Source of the DNA: Magnetococcales bacterium
GTDB taxonomy: Bacteria > Pseudomonadota > Magnetococcia > Magnetococcales > JADFZT01
Length of the DNA: 35,999 nt
Direction: 5' to 3'
Assembly: GCA_015232395.1 (NCBI GenBank)
Contig: JADFZT010000050.1
Coordinates: 1-35,999 of the forward strand
Under the pieces are notes generated by a model, which worked only from the letters and a program-made list of their open reading frames with translations, was not told the origin of the DNA and ran no database searches. Position 1 is the first letter of the stretch. Every line of letters begins with the position of its first letter. Both the position numbers and the translations under genes were made by a program. This document shows, in pieces, positions 15,201 to 23,826 of the stretch.

Positions 15201-16964
15201 TTCGCGTTCGTCACTCCCCATAGAGGTGCTTTGGGCCAGCCCACGCAACAAGGTGGATAGCCGTTCATTGCGCCAGATGTGAAGCGGGTGGGTTGGAAGC
15301 AAAACGGCCTTGGCAAGATGCTTCCCCTCTGTCTGCAGTACCCGGATCTGTACGATGTCCAATGCCAACAAGGCTTCCAGGGCTGCCCGGGCCCAATCAG
15401 GGCTGTTGGATGCCATAACCCGGTAGTGTTCCTGGGTTTCACGGTACAGGGTGGCTGCCAGATCCAGGTAGCGCCGGACTTGCTCAAGGACTTGCGGGCG
15501 TCCATCCAACCAGTGCCGAGGGTGGTAGATCAACTTTCCAAGGTGCGGTAACAATTCAGTACGTAGCGCACTGAAATCCCGCCATGTTTGAGCCAACGTG
15601 GTCGTAGCCCCAACCAAATCTGGAAGGTCTTCATCCCAGGCCGTCAGGATGGACTCAAGGGATAAGGTTTCCCCCTCAATAACCACGATGGATTGGGGCT
15701 TAAGAAAAATTGGCGACTGATCCGCCATTCCGGTAAGAGCGGCCCGCACAGATGTTTCGGAAGTCTCGAAGAATCCTCCCCAATTGGTTTCGTTGCAGAA
15801 ATCTCCGACCCACTCCAAAACGTCAGTGGCAATGGCCATTTTTTCATGAACTGACTGCCCGCTTCCTGGCAAAGTGGCCGTCAGTTCAACCTCATTATCT
15901 CCGTTCTTATCCCGTTCTTCCCAGGCTTGATCAATTGCGTCGGCAATTGATTTCAGGTCATCCTCTCGGCCATCAAGCAGCGCATCAGATGACTCCTTGG
16001 AAAACGAGGGAGTATCCTCGGTGTCTCTATCTTCTGCCTCCTGTTCATCGTTTTCATCTTCGAGGATAGTCGGTATTTTCTCGTCCTTTGGTGGCTTGAC
16101 CACCACCAAAGCTTGTGACAAATCGAGTGGCGCATCCTGTCCACGCTGAAGGGAACTGAGATAGTGTTCAACCGCTGCTACTGCCTCCGCCACCAAGCGC
16201 TGTTTTTCTGCGTCCCGATAACGCTTGCCAGCCAAGGTGTGAAGGATCGAAGAACGAAGCGTTTTTACTCTCTGTGTTATTTCCAGATTGAGTTTTAGTC
16301 TCTGTCCCAGATTGTTAGCCCCAAATAGGTTTTCGTCGGTCAAGAGACCAAGGGACTTCAGTGCATGTCGTGGCGCATCATTGCCTTTGGAGACCCGAAG
16401 TTCATCCCAATGGGCTAGGAATCCTGCGCACGACTCCAAAGACAACAAGGGTTCCAAGTCGCGATCTTCTACAAACGCAGAGAGCAATACACGGTGCACG
16501 TCAGGTGAATTCGGTGCTTGGATCGGCAGCTTGATGCAGGCATCCTCGAGCAAGGCGGTCGCCAGATCCGTACTCGAAGGACGAGCATAATGTTTTAGAG
16601 TATGGACTCCGGCATTGTAACCCGAGGCAAGAACAATGGCTCTCGGGTGATTTTCACGGTCGTTTCTCCATTCTGCAGCCAAGTGAAGATCATCGGCAAA
16701 TGCGCGGATTTCCTTCAATCCCGCTTTCCTGGCAAGTTCTCCCATATCCACCGGAGTAACGCCATGTCCAGAGATGGCAATGGAAAATTGTGAGGCGATA
16801 TCATTGAATGCAGGATACTCCGCCAACTCGTGGAATAGAATGCCAACGTCCAGTGGGGGCAAACCTTCACAGGCAAAATCGTTATCAACCTGGAGGCGTC
16901 CCGCAATCCAACGGGCAATAGCGACAGCAGTGTAACCCTTGGCATCCATTAGGATCATCTTCAC
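12213..16964 (-). CDS. Giant nuclease/AAA+ protein of a candidate defence system
   Basis: This 1583-aa protein has an N-terminal region (1-300) of unknown fold, an acidic linker (~295-360), and a long central region with LLPTHPLHIWRNERL near 555 that recalls DptH-like proteins. Residues ~945-1022 carry a PD-(D/E)xK nuclease-like pattern: D999 in ERCDLLVMWE and E1018/K1020 in IAVEVKSS. After a Ser/Pro/Thr linker (1160-1240) comes a RuvB-like AAA+ domain: IGQDEA, Walker A GPAGVGKST (1282-1290), Walker B LLFIDEVHG (near 1347), LLLATTDPGRL and an arginine-rich SRPNKTW region. A winged-helix-like tail follows. The start is a GTG in a GTGA overlap with the previous gene. It probably acts on DNA; an exact family was not recognised. 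Confidence 0.72.
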   Translation of the reverse strand: MKMILMDAKGYTAVAIARWIAGRLQVDNDFACEGLPPLDVGILFHELAEYPAFNDIASQFSIAISGHGVTPVDMGELARKAGLKEIRAFADDLHLAAEWRNDRENHPRAIVLASGYNAGVHTLKHYARPSSTDLATALLEDACIKLPIQAPNSPDVHRVLLSAFVEDRDLEPLLSLESCAGFLAHWDELRVSKGNDAPRHALKSLGLLTDENLFGANNLGQRLKLNLEITQRVKTLRSSILHTLAGKRYRDAEKQRLVAEAVAAVEHYLSSLQRGQDAPLDLSQALVVVKPPKDEKIPTILEDENDEQEAEDRDTEDTPSFSKESSDALLDGREDDLKSIADAIDQAWEERDKNGDNEVELTATLPGSGQSVHEKMAIATDVLEWVGDFCNETNWGGFFETSETSVRAALTGMADQSPIFLKPQSIVVIEGETLSLESILTAWDEDLPDLVGATTTLAQTWRDFSALRTELLPHLGKLIYHPRHWLDGRPQVLEQVRRYLDLAATLYRETQEHYRVMASNSPDWARAALEALLALDIVQIRVLQTEGKHLAKAVLLPTHPLHIWRNERLSTLLRGLAQSTSMGSDERETVWKELERPEQFLSVVRLSTLPGGLGLSQMLPYTSQIEGLPVFENLSNACSGSDGAQTLKKALEQFILLHPNHPYPLRVALVNPPRGEDLIMEVVRLLNDHRYRSGQKLSAVHLDLYASGQHRDRLHGALRFQDTRKEDDIQEKVALDRLQFRLHDDGLTGSTSLGSVVEQLRERPSHLVAIFDESTIRLRQQALSRVLPMSPFCVRYDVQVDHRSGRIDLRPQPGDSPFSEFLQLMNELDGSQRDGTIQVYADAEGLADTADALLQGDRPATRWLFLADRALPSEAGMQSVRIWERREGLRDTFLATRDFGTLARLLRPVFSRCNLTLSPVAMQRLLHQGARLLGSGLLEIIKTQDGQPDQKKVIGLAGLLFAARDIQRRYPGALVISVDHPLARLWLRSGVRSLAERCDLLVMWENTSTSVFELIAVEVKSSDEKLLSNASTRLAHAVDQIGNTLNAIADGLGAAGDGQTSPLSIPRCEMLKQTLARAAQARSGNPSLDRVNRIRWGSWLMRLFGQGENTSPAVLLSGCIVSVLLRRAAVGLEEQIASDGDNLIVHRVLGEREVGELLEWEPSELPGPDAGSTPSGGKSQTPLADMGMESTSTQLSKEPVQSATGSSGNSGIQRPETEQTTPRFMGSTASPLVSDKTQNKAWPPPVNKLEMIGQDEAVARLVEQAVFAKKTKKRFSDKLLVGPAGVGKSTLARKIGAMLLNCEPLFFNGSDLRRPSDLVNRLNQGGILPESTSGDTILIPPCLLFIDEVHGISTNVLNVLLSAMDDSRVTTIDGHVYDFNQVVLLLATTDPGRLSEAFQSRPNKTWLQPYTLHEMAGIVWLHGKKCLDGAELTMDACYEIAARNRCNPRRSVRELSETLLPHFFSRILQEGNHEPSLKDTAKIMTRENIADFYESQGVDANGLDNLALRFLNYLKQHGSSSEATLRQGLGLAHQQDFVESAEYLVRLGLIVTSSAGRSLTRQGERYLKVTPLPDLRERISRAM

Positions 16965-18325
16965 AGTAGGTGGTCAGGGTTCAAGGAAAACAGCACAAGT
17001 CCATCTGATGGTTCCCATGCCAGACCAAGGTGGACAGCCAACTGCTTGAACGCCTCCCGATTGGCTTGAAGATCGGAGTCCTCGTCAAGTGGAGTGTATC
17101 CGTGCTGAAGAAGGGTGGCGTGGTCCTTTGGAAGCAACCCGAGAACAAGGTTCCAGTGTCGTCGCAGTCGCTCCGCCAGTTCATCCATGGTACACACCTC
17201 ATTGGGTTCTAATACGCTCATCAGCAAAACGCGCATGGTGTCGGGTTGGGGACGGAAGTATTTGAATGGTGTCCCTGTACGAGGTTGAACCCAACCAATC
17301 CGCACTGAAAAATCCCTGAAATGGTCCTCAAGATCCTTGGATGCCTTGACCCCAAGCTTACTGAAAGCTTCATAATCTTCTGTTGATACGCCACTTGGGT
17401 TGGATTCCATCCAGAGGTGGAGACTACGCCCAAACAGTCCCAACTGCCTCGAATAACATGCTGCCGACTGAGCCCGCAGGCGAGATCTCGTTTCACCGGT
17501 AAAGTCACAAAAGAATATCGTCTGATCGCAGTTGACGATGCGACGAATTTGGTAAACCAGCAGCCATGAGCCAAGGCCCAGCACCAGATGACGCAAAGCG
17601 AAGGCCGTGGGATGATGCTGCAGGTTGCCGGCTAGCTTTCGCAAAGCTTCCGTCTGATGTCGCATCAAGTCACTGCTGGATTTCAGAAAGCCTAAAGGTG
17701 GACTGCCACAGAGGTCGGACAAATCCTGGGCATACTCTTCGGTGGAATCATCAATAAGGGGTCTGCCAAACATGGCGGCAGGGCTGGTGGCGTTATCAGC
17801 AATTTTCCGAGCCAGAGACAGGAAATCCTTTCCCGGACGACTGACGTCCAATACCAACCAAGCAAAAGCGCCGGCATTGCCATGGTTCTTGGATTGGTTG
17901 GAAAGGAACTCCATAGAAGGCATGCTGTAGTCACACCCAAAGGTCGAATAGGGAGTAAAAGCCGCTCCAAGTGCAGCGCCATCATTATTAAATGCGGCGT
18001 TAAGATGTTGGCGGAGTAGCTTAAATTCCTCCATTTTCAGTTTGGACGAGAGAATCTCCTCAGAATCGTCCTGCAAGAGCGGGAAAAGGTTTTCGGCAAC
18101 GTATTCATCTTCTGGCGCACGTTCTGTGGCTTTAGGATTTGCAGTCTTGTTGAGCCATTCGAGCCGTCGATAACGACGGCACAGCGCCAGTAAAAAGCTG
18201 GTGGCAAAATGGACAGGCTTCATGCGCATAGGAAGGTAGCCGAGGGACATGCGTTGAAGGTGTGTGACCTTCTGTCTGTCCACCTGCTTCACTTCTCCGC
18301 TACGCGTGTTTGGTGATGCGTTCAT
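16961..18325 (-). CDS. Middle protein of the three-gene system (DptG-like position)
   Basis: This 454-aa protein has no membrane segment and no catalytic motif that I can recognise. It has a helical middle with AFAWLVLDVSRPGKDFLSLA and a Leu-rich segment (ALRHLVLGLGSWLLVYQIRRIV), then a C-terminal part that may be a winged helix (TMDELAERLRRHWNLVLG). It overlaps the upstream gene by 26 bp and the downstream gene by 4 bp, so all three are made together. In size and place it corresponds to DptG in dptFGH operons, but I see no clear sequence match, so an adaptor role is only inferred. Confidence 0.55.
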   Translation of the reverse strand: MNASPNTRSGEVKQVDRQKVTHLQRMSLGYLPMRMKPVHFATSFLLALCRRYRRLEWLNKTANPKATERAPEDEYVAENLFPLLQDDSEEILSSKLKMEEFKLLRQHLNAAFNNDGAALGAAFTPYSTFGCDYSMPSMEFLSNQSKNHGNAGAFAWLVLDVSRPGKDFLSLARKIADNATSPAAMFGRPLIDDSTEEYAQDLSDLCGSPPLGFLKSSSDLMRHQTEALRKLAGNLQHHPTAFALRHLVLGLGSWLLVYQIRRIVNCDQTIFFCDFTGETRSRLRAQSAACYSRQLGLFGRSLHLWMESNPSGVSTEDYEAFSKLGVKASKDLEDHFRDFSVRIGWVQPRTGTPFKYFRPQPDTMRVLLMSVLEPNEVCTMDELAERLRRHWNLVLGLLPKDHATLLQHGYTPLDEDSDLQANREAFKQLAVHLGLAWEPSDGLVLFSLNPDHLL

Positions 18326-21300
18326 ATTTTTTCATATCCTGAGTCAACTGGACTTCCAACAATTCTCGGCGTTCCAAATGGGCCGAAAAAATTCGACGGT
18401 CCTCCAAGGCACTTGAGGCATCCAATGCTTCAACAAAGGATTCCAGTCGGAAAGCGTCCCTCTCCGGGAGCAGTTTTCGGGGCAGTCCTCTCCGGAGGCG
18501 TTGCAATGTTCTAAACAACGGAAAGTCTACTCGCAGTTTGGCAACGTGACCATTGGATGATGCATGCTGTAACAATAAATGGTCCGGTTGATACCCTGGA
18601 ATTGCTTTCAATACCCGCAGTGGAATTCGTGGTTTGAACAAGCGAAGCTGGGTCAAAGGGATGGATCGGTTCGCGAGAAACGATCGGGTTGGCTGTTCAT
18701 GGAACCGATGTCCGCTCCACAGGTAGAGGTTATCTTCGCAACCTGGGAAATTCCGAGGACAGAACGCTCGATTGATTGCTTGGATCAGTCGGCGCTTAAC
18801 GATAGAGTCATCATCCTGCTCCACTCGCATGAGATTATAAAAATCGGTGGAATCGGCATCCTCCAACTCAAAAGCCTTGTCACCATTGTTGTGCTCAAAA
18901 TAGAAGGTGCGTTTCAATGCCTGGAATTCCTTTAGATCCGGTCGGACCGTTACTCCGATGCTGGGAACGCCAAACCACCACCCAGATTCCAGAATTTCTG
19001 CCCGATCTTCCAATAACGCATCCCACAGTGGGTGGCTCTGTGCCGCTGGATCAGTGTAGGTTAGGGTCTCGGCAAGGCAAAAACGCGGGTCGCGCATGAA
19101 CATGATGTCCGAATACCGATAATCCAAGCCATCTCCATAGGATGGAGACAGGTCAACCCGACACCCAAGAACCAACCGCGCCAAGAGGATCCATAACTCC
19201 CTCATGGTCGTCCGGGAACCAATTGCAGCAAGCCTGTCAAATAGTGCAAGCAGACGTTTCCGTATTCGGTCATCTCGAAGCCGCTCCAGGTTTTGCTTGA
19301 GCATGGGGGCAACCTCGGGAGACGTCTGATCAAGATCCGGATCTGACAATAGACGATCCAGCATGGAACCGGCGATCCGGCTGTTTAGAGGATTCCTCTG
19401 GCTCAAGTCAATGACGAGGAGGTTCTTTCCATCTGACTCCGCCTCGGTTTCTGGACCGTAGACGAGTCGGTTGCGACACTGACGATCCAGTTCCTCTGCT
19501 TGGGAAGGCAACGCCTTTTTGGCGGCTGCTCGCAGCAGGTGCAAGGGGTATTCATTGATGGCGATGCAGAAGGGAACCTGGGATGAGACGGCCTCGCGCC
19601 AGCGGTCAAGCACCGGAGCAATTTTCCCCCTGCGCATGGTAGCGGTAGCATCTTCAACGACAATCGCCCCATGAGCGCGCAGTTCGGGGGCAGTCCTTTT
19701 GAGGACGTGCGTCTTTCCATCTCCCGCATTGCCAGTCAGAAACAGACTGAACCCTTTGCTGACGGCATCCTTAATGAAATCTTCCACGTCAAGTTTAACA
19801 TGCAATCGCTCAAGCTCTGACTCGGACAGGGAATCGGAAGTGACGTTGGCTCCAGATTGGGCAAGCTGCCTCCAAAAAGCCAAAGCCGGGGATGCGGGTT
19901 GGACTGATTCGGTAACCACCACCTCTGATATTGGACCGGTTGAATCGACCACGGCAGCAGGCTCCTCACTCAAAGAGGGAATCCGATCGCTCAGCTTCCA
20001 TTTCCCAGCTGTTAAGACGGCCATCATGCTGGGAACATGCCGCATTCTGGAAACGAGCCAACGTGTTGTCCAAAAATCAGCGATTCTCTTTGTTGTATCC
20101 TGAAACTTCTGTGGCTGTAAAATGTAATCGGCGAGTGTGACAGAACGGTTATTGAGAAAATCAACAGCATGGGGGGACAATGCGGTCACGTAGATCAGGC
20201 GCTGCCTGTTATGCCGCATCAGAGAATCGGGTGAAAAACCCAACTCACGCAGCCCTGCTGCCAAAAGTCGCAGCTTTGGACTTGGCCCTTCTCCAAAGAT
20301 GCTGTTGACATCTTTGAACCCACGACGACTTTTTAAAAATATTTCCACTGCTTGACGGGTTTCATTCATGAACTGCAAAGTCCCAAAACCGGCAGTAAGA
20401 CCAAGCTTCCTAAAGCGTAACTCCTTCTGATCGGGGGAGATGATTCCAGAAGGTAATTTTACCCGTTCGTATTGGCTGCTTCCCTGGGCATAAAGACTGG
20501 TGGTGCTCAAATAGACCAGGGCATTTTCACGGCGTACTTCAGCATTTTTTATCTGGGAAGAAATGATGGACGGACCGGAATACTGCTTTTGGTAGTCAGC
20601 CGCGATTTGTGGTGAATACAACAGCAAGGCGGCAAGCTTCCCGCCCAGGATATGGTTGTAGGGTGGTATGGCCCCGCAAGTGCTGATCTCAAGGATATTA
20701 ATGCCTGCGAATCGACTCTTCAGGGCATCAAGAATCGTCTGCAGCGCAACCCCAACGTCCTCCTGCCCAAGGGTCGCTTTCAGGTTGTCTGGGTCGGTCA
20801 AACCAGCATGATGAGAACGTAAGGTAAGACGGGACTGAAGAAGAGCAGCCAAAAGAGCCGCACGCTTTCGGGCCACCAAATGTCTCCGGGCCTTCTGCAT
20901 CGTCGGATTTTTTGCTGGCTTTGCTTCAAGATTCAGGATTTCCTCAGCAACAGGTGGGTGATCCTCGCCGATGTCTGTCTCATCCGCCTCAACCGGAAGG
21001 AGCGGACCATCGTTGCCTGAGCGCAACCGCGCCAACTCCCTCAGAGTTTCATCCCGTAGATGATCGAACTCCTGCGCCTTACGCCTCAGCCTAGCAATCA
21101 CGGTCGCATTGGGCTGTTCAATTTCCTCCGGTTCGACCAGCCCCTTTGCCTCAATATCTTCGATGGTCGCCGCAAGTTGGACTTCCAGCCATGCGTACTC
21201 CTCTGCCAATTTCTCACTGCTGTTAGTGTTAAGAAGTCGCTCGGTGAGGGCGCGCAAACTCCAACCTAGATCATATTCGCGTTCCACACCCATCTGTAAT

Positions 21301-22025
21301 GCCGTGTTATTAAGCCCGATAATACCCATAACGGCGTGACAGGGGTGTGCCGCATCCCGAACCAAATAGAGTAACTGTCGACCTGGCGTTGAAAACTGAG
21401 GGATGGACCACGTAAAGCGAAAATAGCGCCAGATCTCACGAAGCGATAGACCGGTATATTCATCGACTTCTTCTGGAGTGGCCAATTGTAGGTATGGTCG
21501 AACAGGAGGTGTGGGAGAGACTTTTTCCCCATTGGAGCCCTGCTTGAAGGCGAGTAGACGAGCATGAAGTTCCGCGCCTTCTGCGATCAAAAGGGTGATC
21601 GGCTTCTTTCCAGTTTTTGGCCCAGGTTCATCCATACGTTTGGCAAAAACACGCACTGTCGGGTCGCTGAGTTGGGCTTTAACTGCTGGAAGGAATATTG
21701 CCCTAGTTTTCTGTTTCTCCTGTTGGATTGCCTTCGGATCCAGACCATGGGTCCTGGGGGGGGCAGCGTACAACTCGACGCCATATCCTTCCTCTCGAAC
21801 CTGCCAACCTAACCGCTCCAAGTCAAACATCACGCGAACAGCGGCCTCAAATGCAAGACGCTGATCCTCAAGTGATATATGCGAACTCGCCCATTCCAGC
21901 TCCGACGCAAGAAGGGCCATGCGATCCTCTTCATCCTTGGGTGCGGCACGGGCCAGTGTTCGGGCCAGAGCAAGAAATCGATCGGCAGCGGAGCCTTCCA
22001 AATTTGCGCGAATAGGAACTATCAT
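18300..22025 (-). CDS. DruA-like (DUF4338) / P-loop ATPase fusion protein
   Basis: This protein is about 1241 aa if it starts at ATG 22025. Residues ~190-540 resemble the DUF4338 domain of DruA. LLYLVRDAAHPCHAVMGIIG and the DLGWS segment come first. After a long helical insertion come NHILGGKLAALLLYSP and VYLSTTSLYAQGSSQYERV, then GLTAGFGT. Residues ~755-1000 are a P-loop ATPase with Walker A GNAGDGKT (765-772), a CIAINEYPLHLL segment and LLVIDLSQRNPL, in the order seen in DptF. The C-terminal ~200 aa have no recognised domain. The start is uncertain: AGGAGGT lies 40 bp upstream and longer frames exist. It is the first gene of the operon. Confidence 0.65.
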   Translation of the reverse strand: MIVPIRANLEGSAADRFLALARTLARAAPKDEEDRMALLASELEWASSHISLEDQRLAFEAAVRVMFDLERLGWQVREEGYGVELYAAPPRTHGLDPKAIQQEKQKTRAIFLPAVKAQLSDPTVRVFAKRMDEPGPKTGKKPITLLIAEGAELHARLLAFKQGSNGEKVSPTPPVRPYLQLATPEEVDEYTGLSLREIWRYFRFTWSIPQFSTPGRQLLYLVRDAAHPCHAVMGIIGLNNTALQMGVEREYDLGWSLRALTERLLNTNSSEKLAEEYAWLEVQLAATIEDIEAKGLVEPEEIEQPNATVIARLRRKAQEFDHLRDETLRELARLRSGNDGPLLPVEADETDIGEDHPPVAEEILNLEAKPAKNPTMQKARRHLVARKRAALLAALLQSRLTLRSHHAGLTDPDNLKATLGQEDVGVALQTILDALKSRFAGINILEISTCGAIPPYNHILGGKLAALLLYSPQIAADYQKQYSGPSIISSQIKNAEVRRENALVYLSTTSLYAQGSSQYERVKLPSGIISPDQKELRFRKLGLTAGFGTLQFMNETRQAVEIFLKSRRGFKDVNSIFGEGPSPKLRLLAAGLRELGFSPDSLMRHNRQRLIYVTALSPHAVDFLNNRSVTLADYILQPQKFQDTTKRIADFWTTRWLVSRMRHVPSMMAVLTAGKWKLSDRIPSLSEEPAAVVDSTGPISEVVVTESVQPASPALAFWRQLAQSGANVTSDSLSESELERLHVKLDVEDFIKDAVSKGFSLFLTGNAGDGKTHVLKRTAPELRAHGAIVVEDATATMRRGKIAPVLDRWREAVSSQVPFCIAINEYPLHLLRAAAKKALPSQAEELDRQCRNRLVYGPETEAESDGKNLLVIDLSQRNPLNSRIAGSMLDRLLSDPDLDQTSPEVAPMLKQNLERLRDDRIRKRLLALFDRLAAIGSRTTMRELWILLARLVLGCRVDLSPSYGDGLDYRYSDIMFMRDPRFCLAETLTYTDPAAQSHPLWDALLEDRAEILESGWWFGVPSIGVTVRPDLKEFQALKRTFYFEHNNGDKAFELEDADSTDFYNLMRVEQDDDSIVKRRLIQAINRAFCPRNFPGCEDNLYLWSGHRFHEQPTRSFLANRSIPLTQLRLFKPRIPLRVLKAIPGYQPDHLLLQHASSNGHVAKLRVDFPLFRTLQRLRRGLPRKLLPERDAFRLESFVEALDASSALEDRRIFSAHLERRELLEVQLTQDMKKYERITKHA

Positions 22026-22094
22026 CGGTTTATGCCAATTCGTTGTCTTGCCTGGATACCTCCTGGCTGGAACTGCCATGGAGCAAATCCCGCT

Positions 22095-22123
22095 ACTATA
22101 GCGATCTCTGTGAATTTTTGAAA
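22095..22123 (-). promoter_or_regulatory. Possible promoter of the three-gene operon
   Basis: On the minus strand TTTCAA (22123-22118) and TATAGT (22100-22095) are 17 bp apart, about 70 bp before the first start codon. The -35 box is weak, the -10 box is good. Confidence 0.4.
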
Positions 22124-22230
22124 CAGTTGACCCATTGACGTGCATCCGTTTGAACCGGTGCGCATCTTCCCTATCGCCATTGATCAGGAAGAGCTAAAGT
22201 CCCGACCCGATGAAACCAAAGGGAATTCCT

Positions 22231-22680
22231 TCAGTGCGGGCACCAACCACCTGAGTTTCCTCTGCTATGATACCGGGCCGCTAACTCCTTCTGTAGCAGA
22301 ACTTGCCCCACATCCACGCCATCCGCTTCCACGCGGGCGACGATCCGAAAATATTTTCCCCGCCCGATCTCCATCAAGGTGATTCGCTTAGCCTTCCCCA
22401 GAATCCTCCCGACCTCGTCTCGCGCCTTTACCGCCGCTTCCCTTTACGCTGGGCATTTTCCTCGGATCTCCGGCGTATCCACTCCCCGAACCCGGATCGA
22501 AATATTGTCCCCCAGCAGTGGGTGAACCCCTGGGATGTCGAACCGGATGGTGTCGCCGTCGTAGTTGCCCCGGTAGATCACGCCCTCGATGTTGCCGTAG
22601 CTCTTCTCCTCCCTGGCTGGGACCAGCGATGCCGGAAAAATCGCCAGGGTTGCGGCGAGGATGAAGGCCGTGGCTCTCAT
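22231..22680 (-). pseudogene. Secreted thermonuclease-like gene with in-frame TAA
   Basis: From ATG 22680 the frame has a signal peptide (MRATAFILAATLAIFPASL), then a staphylococcal-nuclease-like core: VIYRGNYDGDTIRF and IRVRGVDTPEIRGKCPA. A TAA at 22446-22444 interrupts it. The same frame continues with REAAVKARDEV, RITLMEIGRGKYF, RIVARVEADGVDVGQVLL and the C-terminal helix KELAARYHS, ending in TGA at 22231. Together these make a normal-length SNase (149 codons). The TAA stands where Glu or Lys is common. A nonsense mutation, a base error or suppression would each explain it. Confidence 0.7.
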
Positions 22681-22771
22681 GCGGCCACATGCTAAGGACT
22701 CCTTAGTATCACGGCAATACAATTCCTAAGAAAATCTTAGCCAATTTCAACGGATAAGGATATGGGCAGAG

Positions 22772-23098
22772 ATGGCGAAGACTCCAATACCGAAAAGGCT
22801 GCGGGAAGCCAGGAAAAGAGCCAAACTTTCACAGGCCAACCTGGGGGTGACCGCCGGCATGGACCCCTCGGGGGCCAGCGCCAGGATGAACCAGTATGAG
22901 CGGGACACCCACGTTCCCGACTATCAGACTCTGAAGAGGATCGCCGATGTGCTGGAAACGCCGGTGCCATACTTTTATGCCGAGGATGATCTGCTGGCGG
23001 AAGTCATCCTTTTGCTCGGAGAATTGGAACCTATGGCCTTGGCGTCGATTCGGGATGAGCTGGCACAGATGGTTGCCCAGCAGGCGACCGAGCCGTGA
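22772..23098 (+). CDS. XRE-family transcriptional regulator
   Basis: This 108-aa protein has an N-terminal helix-turn-helix (RLREARKRAKLSQANLGVTAG through NQYERDTHVPDYQTLKRIADVLETPVPYFY, residues ~8-70), the classic Cro/CI-type layout. The C-terminal ~35 residues (LLAEVILLLGELEPMALASIRDEL) are probably for dimerisation. It is transcribed away from the prophage integration module and may be part of that element's control, but no operator was identified. Confidence 0.85.
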   Translation: MAKTPIPKRLREARKRAKLSQANLGVTAGMDPSGASARMNQYERDTHVPDYQTLKRIADVLETPVPYFYAEDDLLAEVILLLGELEPMALASIRDELAQMVAQQATEP

Positions 23099-23103
23099 AG
23101 GCT

Positions 23104-23331
23104 CTACTCCGGCAGGCCGCCCCCGAGTTTCTTCGTTATCGTCCAGATCCCCTCCATCTCCTCCAACACCATCTGCATCACCAGAAACAGGTCCACCGCT
23201 TCCGGCGGATCCGTCATGGGGCGTTTTCCGGGGCCGCAATTGGCCAGAACGCGGGATACGGCCATGGCCTTGTTCAGGCTGCGGTTGATGGCGTCCAACT
23301 GGTCCAGGGTGATGGGAATGGTATTGTCCAT
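23104..23331 (-). CDS. Small hypothetical prophage protein
   Basis: This 75-aa protein starts at ATG 23331, which is preferred to a start 14 codons upstream. It is largely helical (LDQLDAINRSLNKAMAVSRVLAN, then DLFLVMQMVLEEMEGIW). No function is recognised. It has a DUF-like size and lies at the edge of the serine recombinase module, facing the regulator gene tail to tail with a 5-bp gap. Confidence 0.5.
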   Translation of the reverse strand: MDNTIPITLDQLDAINRSLNKAMAVSRVLANCGPGKRPMTDPPEAVDLFLVMQMVLEEMEGIWTITKKLGGGLPE

Positions 23332-23385
23332 GGCGCGGTTTCCTTGGTTGGATTTGAAAAACACCAGGACCATAAATAAATTCTA

Positions 23386-23826
23386 TCACACAGCAAAGGA
23401 CAATTGCCCTTCTCCTGCCGATTTCGCCATTCCCCAGTGCCTGCGTTGCTCTTCCCATGCCACTGGAAACTGAAGCCGCATTTTTTCCACCGACAGGGAT
23501 TCCGGCTGCCGCCCCTCCAGTATCGCCTCAACGATATCGGGGGCCAGCAGGGTAAGGCGCAGGGTGCGGGCCACATACGAGGGATCGATCTTTTCTCTGG
23601 TCGCCAGATCCTTCACCGACGCCGCCTGTCCGCTCTCCATCATCTCCTGCCAGCGAAAGGCCCGGACCAGGGCGCGGATCAATGCCTCATCGGGCCGGGT
23701 TGGCGGTAGGAAAGCGGACTCGACTCCCTCCGGGGCGATGATCTCCTTGCGACCGCCGGTGCGGCGGAAACGATATGGGATGCGGATGACGATGGTCTTG
23801 CCATCGCTGGCGAGTTTCATGTTCAT
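23386..23826 (-). CDS. Helix-turn-helix partner of the serine recombinase
   Basis: This 146-aa protein has a strand pair at the N-terminus (KTIVIRIPYRFRRTGGRKEI) and a helix-turn-helix-like middle (SVKDLATREKIDPSYVARTLRLTLLAPDIVEAIL, residues ~75-110), followed by GRQPESLSVEKM. It resembles the small protein that regularly follows recombinase/DUF2924 pairs in alphaproteobacterial genomes. The middle resembles ParB-type HTH. It overlaps the recombinase stop by 4 bp. Its role may be in recombination directionality or DNA binding, which is not established. Confidence 0.65.
   Translation of the reverse strand: MNMKLASDGKTIVIRIPYRFRRTGGRKEIIAPEGVESAFLPPTRPDEALIRALVRAFRWQEMMESGQAASVKDLATREKIDPSYVARTLRLTLLAPDIVEAILEGRQPESLSVEKMRLQFPVAWEEQRRHWGMAKSAGEGQLSFAV

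Noticed and set aside
12213-22025. A complete Druantia or Dnd/Dpt system
   Set aside because: No DruE helicase and no dnd modification genes are visible, and the AAA+ domain is RuvB-like rather than HerA-like; only partial family resemblance is claimed.
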